64,000 nucleotides of DNA from Termitomyces sp. T153 (GCA_018296165.2 JACKQL020000138.1:46800-110799); one strand, 5' to 3'; positions 1 through 12,133 are shown, counted from the stretch's first letter. The notes: generated by a model not told the origin, from the sequence alone. Program-made: numbers and translations.

Positions 1-235
1 TCACTCACAGCACTATATTTCGTTTGACTGTTCCTTCTTCTCCTCATGACTAGACCATTCTTGTTCTTCATGGGTTGATCATTCTTCTTCATGAGCTTCC
101 CTGCATTCCTCTTCACACTGTTTCTGCTGTTCCTCCCACTATTCTTCTCTGACTATCCAAAATTCCTCTTCTTGATGTTGTTGCTCCAATTTGTGTTTGC
201 ACCTGGCTAGCTGAAGGTGTGAAATACCACTACCA
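1..235 (-). other. Glu/Gln-rich coding-like stretch, unidentified
   Basis: Read on the minus strand, this stretch gives a very acidic, Glu- and Gln-rich frame with several EEE and EEQ runs, interrupted by at least two stops. It could be the 3' part of a degraded gene or simply purine-rich low-complexity DNA. I recognise no domain. The left end of the window cuts it off. Confidence 0.2.
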
Positions 236-1044
236 GGTTCTGGTGGAAGGGGGAGTTGTTTGCAATTCAATCAGTAAAAGTTGTCATGTGAGAAAAACAT
301 GTACCCATCCCAGTATGCAAGAGTGCTTTTCATCCATAAACTCAAGGGATCAAACAGTGCCATCACATTGTCATAAAAATCTATGAGTGAAAAGAAACCA
401 TCCTGCATGTTCCACTGAGACACCAAACTCAGTGCAAATTGAAGCTAATGCCTGAAATAAGCCTTAGTCAAAAATAGTCATTATCTGGCTTACTTGACAT
501 GCCATTACTTTGGGCACAATAGCTGCAATATTGAATTTTAATGCAATCAGCCTCTTTGTTGTGTGTTTCCCAGCATGCTCAATCCCAGAACCAAAAAACA
601 TGAGATGGCAGACCTAAAGATCATTAGCAAAGTGAAGAATAAGAAATGGTTACTCACATTAATGAGGAGGGGTCCTTGACAAAGTTCAAGCAGAACCTGG
701 TCATCCTTGCTGACATTGGCTGCAGTATTGTCAGGCAATCCATGTGTATCAACTTGAAGCACCTTGTGTGATTGTAGAGGAAGAGAAGGAAGCTGTGGGC
801 TGTTACTTCCATCCCTCCATCACACAGTTAGTAGTGGTAACTGAAGGAAACAAATGAATGATTGTCATGATAAAAGTAAGCACTTACCTGTTGTTATACT
901 TGTATGCCTGCCAAACTGGGCAAAGGAGGAGGCCAGTGTCATTATTTTCAGAACCACATGCTAATTTGTTGTGAGGGAATTGAGAGGAAGCCATACCAAG
1001 ATATTGAAGTGTAGAGTTTTGCAAAAGCCCAGGGAGGTCATCAT
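236..1044. other. No recognisable gene
   Basis: AT-rich sequence with only short, unconvincing frames on both strands. I see no conserved motif, LTR end or RNA gene. Confidence 0.4.
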
Positions 1045-1431
1045 TTACTTTTTGGGTGTCCCCTGTATGTGTGCTAGTAGTTCTTTTGACAAACTAAAGA
1101 GTGTTAGCATTGATAGTAGCAAAGGAAATGCACCAGTGCACATGACTTCAACAAAATCATGTAAAAGGCTCTCATGGTAATCTTCTCCTTTCATCATTTC
1201 AGACAACTTCTTTGAAACATTCTCAATGCATGTTTCAAGTTTGAGGATTGCATCAAAGGCATTGACATGGATTTGGTGTGATTGATTTGTATCTTTGTCA
1301 CTGTATATGCATATAATCAGCCACTTACTTGTTAGTCTTCTCTGATGCTTGGTTTCCACTTGGCCCAAGATAGGAAATGTCCAGTAAGCCCTTGGCCACA
1401 AGCTCATGTATGAAAACTGCATTGAGTTCAA
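1045..1431 (-). CDS. Unidentified ORF, possible gene fragment
   Basis: A 128-codon open frame on the minus strand. Its middle part looks protein-like, with an amphipathic charged stretch around residues 70-95 that includes KLSEMMKGEDYHESLLHDFV, followed by a hydrophobic segment. I recognise no family. It may be one exon of a degraded gene running leftward, or part of a transposable element. No start context or splice sites could be fixed with confidence. Confidence 0.2.
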   Translation of the reverse strand: MNSMQFSYMSLWPRAYWTFPILGQVETKHQRRLTSKWLIICIYSDKDTNQSHQIHVNAFDAILKLETCIENVSKKLSEMMKGEDYHESLLHDFVEVMCTGAFPLLLSMLTLFSLSKELLAHIQGTPKK

Positions 1432-3041
1432 GAAACAGGTTGACCAATTGAGGTATCAGCATTCCAGCACAATGAAAAGGTGACATCAGGCTGGATCACA
1501 TTGTCAGAGGTTTGATATATCTTCATACAGTGATATGTATAAGTATACTTACAATTTTTTTCCATGTTGTGCCTCAGGTCCAACACCAAGCCTGAGAGCA
1601 GAGATAAACATTTCCCAGCTTGAATCTGCACTGGAAGTAGAGACGCATTTTGATGAGGAGGAGGCATGTGTTTGTGGTATTGTGATAGTCACTGACAGGA
1701 GAGAAGAGGTAAGTCAAGAACACACAGACATGACCATGTCAATCATAGTGATCACATGATCATTTCCCTCTGGCTTAATCATAATTACTGACCATCTCTG
1801 TCTGAGATTCTCAAATACTTAAATGAAATGGATCAGATTCATGTTCATGCCCTATTTGTAATTACCTTCTTTTTTGTTTTTGAACTTCTTCACCCTGTTT
1901 ATACCTTCTATATTCCATTATCTACTTGTTAGTATCATAGTACTAGATATCTGTCCAGAGTACCCCAATCACATTGTATTTTGTACAGAATGTGTTTTCA
2001 AACACTGGAGATTTGATGGCACAACAGCAAGCCCATATCTACTTGCAACTTCCAACCTGTTTCTTTTGAAAAAGTGCTCTGAGTGCAGGCATAATTTGCA
2101 GATGGTCACTCCACTACTCCTATTGTGCCACCACTTGCATTTTCATCTATCAAGCAGGACTCCTTCCACTAAAGCCATGCCTACAATTGTATCTATGAGC
2201 ACAGCAAGATATGCTTACCTATGCCTGCACTCAGAAACCAAGAGCAAAACTAAAAGCAAGTTGATTACTGAGACAGAGAGAGATGACAACAACTATAATG
2301 ATGATGACAGCATGATACAGCACAGGCAAAAGACCATGCCTGGAGTAGGCATGGAGAAGGTCAGTTGGCACTATGAACAAGGACAACTTTTTTTTGTACA
2401 CAGGTCAAGATGGGCAGACTAAATTAGCAGATGGGCCAGGAGTAGCTCCAACAACAGCTGACAAATGTCCTGCTTCAGTTGGAGCCGCAACCAAGGATGA
2501 GGAGCCAGAAGATAGCTCCTCCACTTCAGCCAGGGTGGCATTCACCACCTCTGCTGGTCATTGCAGGAGGTGAGTGAAAATGGCTGACTCCCCATATTGC
2601 AGCCATTCAGCATCCTCCCAGATCTGGGGGGCCCCTGCCTGGGGGTTGTGTTAGCCCTTGATATGTATAAGGTGGTCCTCTTCCAGATCCTCCACCACCT
2701 CCTCCTGGGACAGGCAGTTCTCACTAACAGGTGCTCTGTTACAGTTCTTCCATTCTTTTGTATAATCATCACATTGTTCACTCTGCATGTCTCTTTTTCT
2801 TTTTCTTTTCTTTTTGGTCTTGGCCTTGTAATACCTGCCTGCCCACTACTCAATTTTGATCTTGCTTGTGACATACATTCTTTCTCCAGTATAAAATCAA
2901 TCTTGTTAGTAATAATAGTATCCATCCCAGTTCTTCCTAACTTCTGGAACACCTTAAGCCTTGCATCTCAATGCTGCTCCATATCACCTCACCAACCCCC
3001 ACATTGAATCATATCAGTCAATCATGCCATGGATTTAGGTA
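1432..3041. other. Unidentified sequence, possible upstream part of a transposon
   Basis: Contains one 182-codon plus-strand frame (1874-2422) and a frame continuing to 2573, both of low-complexity composition (Ser, Thr, Asp, Asn rich). Neither matches a family I know. Because the Plavaka transposase remnant follows directly, this stretch may be the eroded 5' part of the same element, but nothing in the sequence proves it. Confidence 0.25.
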
Positions 3042-3912
3042 TTGAACCATATCAATTCCAAAACTTTGCCATTTAAGCTATTGGTTCTGCTCCTTGAGTC
3101 TGCATGTTTCCATTTGGTCCTGATGCATCTCAGGTGGGAATTGATTCAAGCTGTTTGGAAACATCATAGTGAGGAGTTCAAGAAAATCTATAGAGAAGAC
3201 ATTGTAGTAAAGAGTGGTGATGGAGTTTGGCAAAGACTGTATCCCTGTTTTTTCTGTTATTCTGCTGATTACAAGGAAAGGTAACATTTGTGTTACATTT
3301 TGATTCGAAATCCTCTCTGAGTTGTCTACTAGAGTATTGCTGGCTGGAATCAAGCAAATGGGCAGATACTTATGTTCAACCTGCTGGATTCTCAAATTTC
3401 AAATTCTATGTGTTGGAACAAAGCTCTATGATATTATCTGTTCACAGAATTGGCAAACAGACAGCCAGAAGCACACTTCTGACACATTAAAAGCAAGAAA
3501 GTTCATTTTCATATGTGGTATTGCTGCCACAGGAGAGAAAATTGATCAGATACTAGGAGAACCTTTTGTACCACTTGAGGTAAGGTTGCTTTTGTGTTTA
3601 TATCAACTAAATAACCATCTTTTATCAGAATTCCTTTTCTCAGCTTTTACTTTCAAATGATCAGAACTACTTTGATATCTTTGTTTGTGATCCTATGCAT
3701 GAATTTGAACTTGGTGTTTGGAGGACTGTATTTGAACACTTAATCCAAATGTTGCACACATATGGGCCTGAGCCTATTGCAGAAGTGAAGATGAAGATTT
3801 CTCTGAGGAAGATATCCTAAGAGAGGATGATGAAATAAGTGAAGATGAATTTGATGATGAACAAGATGATGATGAGTTGCTTGATAATTCACTTGGTCAT
3901 GCAGTATTGTAA
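3042..3912 (+). pseudogene. Plavaka-type (CMC superfamily) transposase remnant
   Basis: Fragment of a cut-and-paste transposase of the Plavaka group, common in Agaricomycetes. What I see is RWELIQAVWK, then GDGVWQRLYPCFFCYSADY, then after an apparent intron (about 3281-3332) VLLAGIKQMGRYLCSTC, and after a second intron (about 3580-3644) the family hallmark CDPMHEFELGVWRTVFEHL. After HTYGPEPIAE the frame breaks and jumps to a strongly acidic tail (SEDEDFSEEDIL and Asp/Glu runs) ending in TAA at 3910-3912. The catalytic C-terminal half expected in a complete protein of this family is absent, so this is an internally deleted, dead copy. The family call rests on motif recall. No terminal inverted repeats were found. 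Confidence 0.75.
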
Positions 3913-4669
3913 TTCATCATGAGAAGTGTCATAGTAAATTCTGAATTATATCTGGTACAGCAAGTTACAATGGGAAATCAGCAATATATACAAGCAATAT
4001 TTACAGGCCAAAGCAGTGGCAATACAGATTGAGATAGTTGAGGTAGGAATAATATAGGTATATTGGAGTCATAATATTGTGGTTTGAACATGTTTCAAGG
4101 TGTAAGCAATTACCAGGATGATTGATGACTATGCATTTTATATCCTCTGCATTTAAGGATAATATTTTTCTAAGATAGTCAGCTTACTTTCATTCATGCT
4201 GCTGATTGCTGTAATACATACTCAATTGGCAATTATTTGATATGATAATCAAAATGTACAATGATACTCAATAGTTCTTTGGGAGTCATTGAGGTTGTGA
4301 GGCATATTTTGTAAGATTTCCATATTTTATTGATACATCTTTCTTACAAAAACTCAATATATTTCTGGATAGTCTGGAGGGTCCCAGACTGAGAAGATAT
4401 CATTATCATAAATCAGTTTTACATTGAGTTCAACGTTTGGTATAAGACCTTTAAATTCTGAATTCCTCAGTTAACAGCTCCCATGCCATATTTGGCCATA
4501 TATTCTGGCTGCCTTTTTTGTGATGGTTGGACGCTGCCCCCGCTTCCCTCTGATCTTACTAACAGACATGGCAGGAACCTTTGCAAGTGTGATCGATTTG
4601 GATGTCCAATGAGATAGGATTGAAAACACCAATTTGTATGATAGATCTATGCAAGAATGAAAACAGGCG
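3913..4669. other. AT-rich intergenic sequence
   Basis: No convincing reading frame, repeat end or RNA gene. The base composition changes toward higher CpG content near 4470, where the aldehyde dehydrogenase segment begins. Confidence 0.4.
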
Positions 4670-5751
4670 ATATGCAAGCTAGCATTGATGTTTACTGGTA
4701 CTATGCTGGTTGGGCTAACAAAATTCAAGGGAAAACCTATCGAGGTGACGATCAATCCAACGACACGACTTGTGACACCACTAATCTGATCGCCCGCAGA
4801 CTATTGAAAACAAACCCGCCTACACGAGGTGGGAACCATGCGGCGTTGTGGTATATGCCAAAGTTAAAGCCAAGTTACTTTAAGTGTGCGCTTATCATGT
4901 TATGGGAATATACCATTTGACTTACAGGCCAGTCATGCGCCGCCGGCTCGCGCATCTTTGTCCAGAGGGAATACATGACGAGTTCCTTGCCGAATTCACC
5001 GTCATCGCAGAAACCCTCGCTGCATCTACTGGCGATCCATTTGTCATTGATATGCAACATGGTCCGCAAATCCTGCAGGTCTAGTTTGATGTGTGTTCTT
5101 ATGTTCTCCCACTCTATTCGCAAAGAGGTTTGTTTCAACATTATCTCCTGTTATAGCGCGTCATGTCGTACATCAAATCGGGCAAGCAAGAAGGCGCGAC
5201 GGTAGAAATAGGTGGTGCACGTCATGGCCAGGAAGGCTACTTCATCCAGCCAACGATCTTCACGAACGTCAAACCCGAGATGAAGATTGTGAAAGAAGAA
5301 ATTTTCGGTCCTGTCGGTGTCGTCTTCAGAATGGAGGTAGGGGAGATCCTACTGTTGAACGTTATACGAGAGTGGATGACGAACGTTTGTATACGTAGAG
5401 GTGATGAAAGCGGCTGACAACACGACGTACGGCCTTGCATGCGATATCTTCTCGCAAAAAATCAGTCGTGCATCGAGAATTGCACATCCACTCGAGGCTC
5501 AATCTGCTTGGATACATCTACGTTCTCGTTGACTTCCAAGTCTCCATCTAAGTAGCTTTTTCCCAGGATCAGCTGCGTAAAACATTCGGCGGTTACAGAC
5601 AGTCTGGCATCGGGCATGACCTCGGCGAATATGCTTTGAACACGTGAGCCCAACCGCATCTTATTCTTCATCCAAACTTGTGCTGAGTATTGACTAATAC
5701 AGGTACACTCAAGTCAAGGCTGTGCATGTTAACATCGGACAGATGCTGTGA
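4670..5751 (+). pseudogene. Aldehyde dehydrogenase (NAD(P)+-dependent) remnant
   Basis: Aldehyde dehydrogenases oxidise aldehydes to acids with NAD(P)+. Recognisable exon pieces in order are YYAGWANKIQGKTY (about 4690-4735), AYTRWEPCGVV (about 4815), GQSCAAGSRIFVQ carrying the catalytic Cys (4926), [34 protein letters not shown] through [12 protein letters not shown] and [11 protein letters not shown] (5157-5337), [19 protein letters not shown] (from 5399), KTFGGYRQSGIGHDLGEYAL (from 5575) and YTQVKAVHVNIGQML with TGA at 5749-5751. GT-AG introns lie at about 5081-5156, 5338-5398 and 5644-5703. The N-terminus and the block between EPxGVV and GQxC, including the NAD-binding region and the catalytic Glu, are missing. 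Frameshifts occur near 4975 and 5515-5570, so it cannot encode a working enzyme. An inverted second copy lies at 21000-21510. Confidence 0.85.
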
Positions 5752-6067
5752 TCGATCGTTCTATGCAGCTCGATGTAAAAATCTCCGTGTCATGGACTTC
5801 TCTAATGTGTGTGTATGACAAACAATTAACAGCCATTGTGAAATCGGAGTTCAGAAATAAGATTCGTGCAGAATGAGTTCAAGTCATTGATAGAGCATTC
5901 AATTATGGTTACGAGTTACATAGGAGACCGATGACTAGCACGCACAGCACGCAGCATCGAAAACCGCGATCGATTTGTCCTTGCTTGTGATGGGACACAG
6001 CTTATTGCTGTGATCTCATTCAAGCCTGAGAAACTTCCCTTTCTTTCTTTCTGACACCGACGTTGTG
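5752..6067. other. Intergenic region upstream of the NLR-like gene
   Basis: No coding frame. It lies between the aldehyde dehydrogenase remnant and the first codon of the NLR-like gene, so it would hold that gene's promoter. A pyrimidine-rich stretch (tttctttctttct, about 6039-6051) lies about 20 nt before the start codon. I see no clear TATA box. Confidence 0.35.
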
Positions 6068-9000
6068 ATGACTACTCACCGGAAGAATAGTGTTGTCCCC
6101 CCTTATGAAAAGAACATCATCACAATTTCTGGGGTATGTGGCTATCTGATGCCCCCAGAACGTAACTCAACAGGGTTCAATTTATTAGATTGGCCCAGTG
6201 ACAAGAGAAACATTCCTATTGACACCTCGAGGTCCAAGCCATCAGCGGACCATATCAATCTTGGACAACACAATCACGACTATCCAGCTGATCAGGAATG
6301 TGGTTCCCTCACAAACAGTTAGTGGAATACTGTCATCGATCACTGGAATCCTTAATATAATCAAGGTATGTTCGGCCACGTATAATGGGGACACCAACTG
6401 ATGGGATCATATCCTACCATATCTTGCTCAGACCACAATCGAGAACCAAGATGACTTCCAGGAACTTGTGGAGCAATGCCAGAGGATTGGCCTCGTTGTT
6501 TGGCGTGCTACTTCTGCTACACCACAACACCAACTTGATGGCACAATCCATCGTGCACTGACCAACCTGACAAGGTGAAAAAACATCCCTTGTAGCTGTT
6601 CTATCCTCAGTTTTTGAATGTATCTCAGCACTGTCGATAGCATTCTAGAGGCAGTCACAGCAAAGATAGAAAAGAATGTACTTTCAAAGGCTTTTCATGC
6701 TACGATTGACCGGAACACTATCAACAAATGGAAGAATGAGTTGATTCATTGTCTGACTCTTTTTAGCGTGAGTTATGCCCAGAAATACTGATTCTCATTG
6801 TAATAAGACATTCTTCAGACAGAAGTGAATATCTCAATAAATCTGAAGGTTGATGAACTCCTGTCAATGTTCCAAGAATTTCGCTCTACAATCACTTCCC
6901 ATTCTCAAATGCATGTACTCATAGTAGTCACAGCATTATGTTAGCTCATATTTCTTGTAGGTATGCCATTGAAGAACCTGATGTATTACCCACTCGGCCA
7001 ATAGTTTTTGTTGGAAGGAGTGATCTTGTCCAAAGTGCTACAGATGCTCTGCTGAAATTTCATCATGTTGCTCTCATTGGCCCTGGAGGTATTGGCAAGA
7101 GTAGCATTGCTCGTGCTGTTCTGAATGATGGACTCATTGTCTCCACATTCAAAGCTAGGAGATATTTTGTCCAATTTGACAATATCAATGTCAACCAGGT
7201 GAATCTTAAAACATTCCTTGACCATATTCTCAGGGCATTGGGCTTTGCAACTCCTCTAGTCAATGCTTACAATCTCATAACAAAGACACTTTCAACTGCA
7301 GAAACACTTCTTGTCCTTGACAATGCTGAAACCTTTCTGGATGCTACCATGGATGCTGGACAGATAGCAGATGCCATTGATGGCTTTGGTGCTAGGTCTA
7401 ATGTAGCCATCCTCCTTACTACTCGCACAACTGTAATTCCTCCAAACCTGAAATGGGTTAGATTACGAGTGCCACCACTTGAAGAGAGTGCTGCATGTGA
7501 GGCCTTCCAAGCATATCACCCTTCCATTGAAACTTCAATTCTCATCAAACTGCTCTCTGCTGTTGATTTCCACCCTCTCTCCATCAATTTGCTTGCCCAA
7601 GCAGCTGTACAAAATGAGTGGTCTCCTCAAGACCTCATTACAGCTTGGGATCACCAACATGCAACTCTACTTGAGGCAGGCAATGGTAAAAGTCAAAGTC
7701 TTGCTGTTACAATCGAGACATCTCTCAATTCTCCTTCCTTTCTCAAGCTTGGTGAAACAGTCCATCATCTCTTGCAAATCATTGCTTTTCTCCCACAGGG
7801 AATTAGCAAGACACATCTTACTGCAATTTTTCCTAGGATATCAAACATTGAAACCTGTGCAGTTGCTTTGTGTAGGCAGTCTGTTGCCTACCTGAATGGT
7901 GACTTCATCACACTTCTGGCTCCTGTACGGTTATACATATCAAATCACTATAATCAAAATAGCCCACTTCTCAGAGGAGTCCAGAGTTATTATGCTGCCC
8001 ATATCAGAGAATCACATATTGTCATTGCAGAATATGTGAACATTGAACATGTCCTTATTCACTGGCTCAGAGACACTAAGGAGGACACAGAAACCATCTG
8101 CAGTGGTTTGAAAACTGCAAGTGACTTTTTATATATCCTCCTCAACCATGCACCTCACTCAGTTTCCCTGTACCCAGTAATATCTGCTTTGGATGTACAC
8201 AACACACATAATTCCAGATCATGGATCAACTTTTTCATGCAGAGACAAGAATCCAAAATTCTTCTCAGAAGCAAGTCAATCTGTCTATTTAACATTTCAT
8301 ACCTTATGCACTTTGTTGGGCAAGTAGAAGAAGCCAAAAAACCATATAAAGAGGCACAGACACTTGCTCTTGAGGTTGGGGATCTGGATTTACTTGTTTT
8401 CAACAACTGGATACTTGCTGGAAATTATTGTTGGCAAGGGAATTATCTGCTTGCAGAGGAGTTACTGCAAACAGCTCTGAGGTACTGTTCAAGTTTATCT
8501 GGCATGTTCAGACTCAGCCAGAAGACAAAGAAGAAGATCAAACTTGAGATGATGGCAATAAACTTGATCAGAGGGAGGCCTGGCACACTCCAAAGCTACA
8601 CTGAGTCTTTGCCCACCCTCAAGCAGAAATACAAGCAATACGAGCTCTTGAAGATCAATTTCTATGCAGGATTTCTTGCACTCCATAACAACCACTTAGA
8701 GATTGCAAGGAAGTACTTCACAGAAATGCAGACAAGTGATGATGAAGATGACCAGCATAGGTGGAGAAAATCCATTATACTGGCTGAATTGGCTGCTCTG
8801 GAAGGCAATTATGCAAAATCAAAGGAATTACAATCACAGATGCTTGAATTTGTTGAAAAAATCCCAGATCAGAGAAAATTGAATATCATGATAATCAAAG
8901 CTCGCCTTGCAGGATACTTAGCAAAGGAGGGTAATGTACAACATGCCCGGGAGTTAATCACTCCTCTTATTGAGTATTCTACCAAAAATCTTTCTCTGAA

Positions 9001-9340
9001 AGTCATAAATTTCAAATACCTAGCTGGAATAGTAGAACTGGCTGGTGAAGACTTTGATATAGCTGCAAATTACTTCAATGAAAGCATTGAGGATTGCATT
9101 TCACTGGCAGAGTTACGCTATTGTGCCAGGTCACATAGGGCACTTGGTGAGATTGCTGTGGTCAAAGGGGACTTCACAGCTGCAAGGAAGCATTTTGAAA
9201 TAACCACAGAATTATGCAAGACAATGGGTCTTCCAATAGAGCGCCTGTATTACACCTATACATGCTACATTCCCAGTGAAAGATTTGATGGGTGGAGCCT
9301 GTATAAAGAGGGGAATGACATGTTCAAGGTGGGTGAATGA
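6068..9340 (+). CDS. NLR-like protein: N-terminal helical domain, NB-ARC ATPase, TPR repeats
   Basis: Probable intracellular signalling ATPase of the fungal NLR type. By family knowledge these are linked to non-self recognition and programmed cell death; the ligand is unknown. My model is 6068-6133, 6189-6365, 6432-6574, 6629-6767, 6819-6910 and 6961-9340, giving 998 residues with every junction in frame. Exons 2-5 encode a helical N-terminal domain (about residues 40-205; LDNTITTIQLI, FRSTITSHSQ). The NB-ARC follows: FVGR, Walker A GPGGIGKSS (246-254), Walker B LLVLDN (322-327), ILLTTRT (356-362) and HPLS (410-413). From about residue 610 to the end, helical repeats with TPR character (YKEAQTLALEVGDLDLL, KGDFTAARKHFE) form the sensor region. 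Introns 1-4 are GT-AG, 51-66 nt. The fifth needs a GC-AG intron (donor GCATGT) to stay in frame. The large last exon is also open alone from ATG 6938. A broken inverted copy lies at 18920-20999. Confidence 0.85.
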
Positions 9341-10763
9341 GAAAAAAACTTGTTAAATAATATGAAACACCTCTTTCGTAGTTCAAAATTGATGTTGAAC
9401 TCATATGCCTTTTGTATCACATATCTATTAGAAAGTTGAGTGCTGGCTGTTTGCCATTGAGTTATTATCTTCTTGAAAGGAAAAAACAGTCAACTCATCT
9501 AAACATATAGCCACAACCTAGTATCTCTTCATTATGAATTGTGCAGATGATTGGTTATGCCTAAAGCAGTCCACAAGCAGCTCCAATTGTACATACCAGT
9601 GCCCAGGACATAAAGATGTTTAGGGCAACAAGAGGGGATATGAAGTAGCCATGCAGGTGATTGAGTATCATATACAGAAGTTGGAAGGCACAACCAGATT
9701 GTCTTGCACTATCACCACTCAAGGAATTGGTCATTGAATAAATATGAATCAGTTCCCTAAGTGTGATAGCACAATAGAATCAGCACCATACAGATGAGCA
9801 CTGTCAGGTTCAGCAGATGGACTAGGTCATTTGCCATTAACATGGAATTTTATCCAGCTGCTGAGTAGAACTTGTTTAGTGCTAATAGCACTTTCTGGTG
9901 GACACTGCTATGACTTTACAATTCTTCTTTGTGAGTTGTATTTTCATGGATGAGGAGACAGCCCTCAGCAGTCTTTTTACTTATGATTGGTCTCAATCCC
10001 TATGTAGCAGCCATACCAATATACAACTTCACCTGTGTGGGAACTGTCCATGCCTCAAAGGCTACTGAACTGCTTCAGGAATTTCATCTTTGTCTGCTAG
10101 AGGGTACCAACAGCTCAGACACATTATGAGGTCTGGAACATCTTATTCATGTTGTTCAATACTGCTGCACCTAAATATAGTAGAATATAGTTCTGGCTCA
10201 GATATAGAGATAACCTGCATTCCAATCCAAGACATCTTACCAATTCTTGATCCAGGTGTTGTAACACCCACCTACAATCATTGCATTCCTCCAGGTTGCC
10301 ATAAAAGGCAAGTGATGTATGTACCCATGATTCAACATAGAAAATCAGCTCTTGCAGACCCAATGACCATTGGTCAACTGGAGCTCAGCTTTATATAGAG
10401 TTAGCTGAGTAAGTGTTGGAGTTTGCTGGGGTGGGTGCCAGGGTTGGACAAAGGTTGGGGCAGGTCAAGCATTGGCAGGTGCTGTGAGAATGTGGGGGTT
10501 GTTTGTGGAGAGGTCCAAGTTCAGGAGTGGGTCATGACACATACAAAGGAAGAAAGCCAGGTAAAGTACTATCATTAGAAAATCTGGATACATCTAACTT
10601 AAAATATTTGATCTTGCAGGTTCAGGAACAATTGTATTGTGAACAAAATCATAAGAAGAACACATCACTAATGATCAGTATTGACACAGTTAGCTTCAGC
10701 TTTTTGTAAGTTAATTACATGACAAAGACTAGTTGTTAAAACAATGACAGTAGCATTGATGCA
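9341..10763. other. Intergenic, mostly featureless
   Basis: No convincing gene. Positions about 9415-9480 recur in inverted form at about 18920-18990 and mark the right edge of the ALDH-NLR duplication. A G/T-rich stretch at about 10400-10540 resembles the G-rich stretches near 56280-56450 in composition, but I could not align them confidently. Confidence 0.4.
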
Positions 10764-10990
10764 TTGCTGAGTACTCATATCAATACCATAGGGATTGTCA
10801 AGAGACTCCATTGCACAACTATTAAACAATCCACCATAAGAAGGAATGCATTGTCTTTTTCAAAGATGCAAAACAGCAGCTGCATATTCAGGGTGTCCTT
10901 TCTGGAATTACTGCTCATCTATGTAGACCTCAAAAGCTGTGGTCAAAGGCCACTGAGAAAAATATCATGATGTCCTAAAATAAGCTCTCA
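10764..10990 (+). repeat. Dispersed repeat, inverted copy at 57490-57740
   Basis: About 220 bp that match the reverse complement of 57490-57740 over most of their length. They share the tract for GMHCLF, the AAGATGCAAAAC/T block and the segment AGCTGTGG...CATGATGTC. Reading across frames, both copies give peptide pieces such as GLSRD, IAQLLNN, FKDAKQ and LHIQG, so this is probably an eroded protein-coding piece of a mobile element. I cannot name the family. Confidence 0.55.
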
Positions 10991-11763
10991 TTCTTTAGCA
11001 ATGGTGGTCCATGCATTTGAGCACACATAACCCTTCTCTTGTTTCTTACATAAGAGAGTCAGGGAACAACAAGAGTCCTGGAAGCATTCATTCATGTGAT
11101 GGTTGTATCAGGATCATGTGCCAAGTCATGGAATAATGCAGATAGAGAAAATTACTGATTGATCATGGATTGTAGTGGAAAAACTTTTTGAGAAGCTTCA
11201 AAAGGGCTATATTTCAAATCTACTCTGAATCATCTATACAATGTCAACTCTGCCTTTACTAGAAGGTTCAGCCTGAGAAACTTGAATTATAATTGAACTC
11301 CTGCAACATGCTTTAAAACTGACAGGGCCAGTTGCTTACAGTCAAGAATCAGCCTGAGAAGGAGCTTGAGGGAAACTACTGTATTTACTTTCACTCAACC
11401 TTGCAATAGCACATATTGTTGGGATACAAATCTGAGACACCCTGGAACAAGGCCAATGTAGAGAGATGTAGTAAGCAATGGCTAGAGCCAGTCATATGGA
11501 CTGAGGTGGGGGAAAATCACATGGACTGGCTTAATGTCTGTAAAGGCCTAGAAGGAATGATTGATTGGTTCATTCCAAGTTAGTATGAATCCAAAAGTTG
11601 GGAAAGGCTTGTTGATGTTGAGAGGGATATGAGAGGAGCATGTTTCATTACCTTCAAGCTCAAGTTGAGATTGAGAAATGTATGAATACTTCATATAGCA
11701 TTGAATACCCTGGCCTGCTCGATCAAATCAAGAACTTGGAAGTAGAACCACCTCCAGAGGTAT
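10991..11763. other. Intergenic sequence left of the copia element
   Basis: No convincing gene, repeat end or RNA gene. The sequence CTGGT at 11764-11768 is the left target-site duplication of the adjoining copia element. Confidence 0.4.
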
Positions 11764-11768
11764 CTGGT

Positions 11769-12124
11769 TGTAGAACAATATGAAGTATGTTAACCTTAGT
11801 GTTCAGACACAATAGCGTGCAAACGACTATATTGACCTGTAGAACAATACAAAGTATGTTAACTACAGGTATGAGTAAGTAACGAGGCATCGTAGGCAAG
11901 AACAAGCTACACACCCTTAGTGTTCAGACATGATAGCATGCAAATGACTAACAGTGTGGTTTGTGGATGCATATGTTTTGTAGAAATAAAATAAGGTTTT
12001 ATCTAAAGAATAGCAAACAAACAATGGTGAATGTGTGCCATGGCATAAAACAAGAAATAAACCCAAAAAAAAAGGAAATAATAATAATTACAAGACTAGC
12101 GGGCAGCAGAGTCATTGCTCAACA
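11769..12124 (-). repeat. 3' LTR of the copia element (356 bp)
   Basis: Begins tgtagaacaatatg and ends cattgctcaaca on the plus strand. It is about 97% like the other LTR at 16557-16913. It contains internal sub-repeats: GTAGAACAATAyrAAGTATG occurs twice, and TTAGTGTTCAGACA with its following bases occurs twice. Confidence 0.95.
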
Positions 12125-12133
12125 CTCCCCCTG
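12125..12133 (-). other. Polypurine tract of the copia element
   Basis: On the element's strand this reads CAGGGGGAG immediately before the 3' LTR, the usual position and composition of the plus-strand DNA primer in copia elements. Confidence 0.8.

Noticed and set aside
6198..6401. Independent small ORF starting at 6198
   Set aside because: The start would be GTG, and the frame is exon 2 of the NLR-like gene, with a TAG acceptor at 6186-6188.
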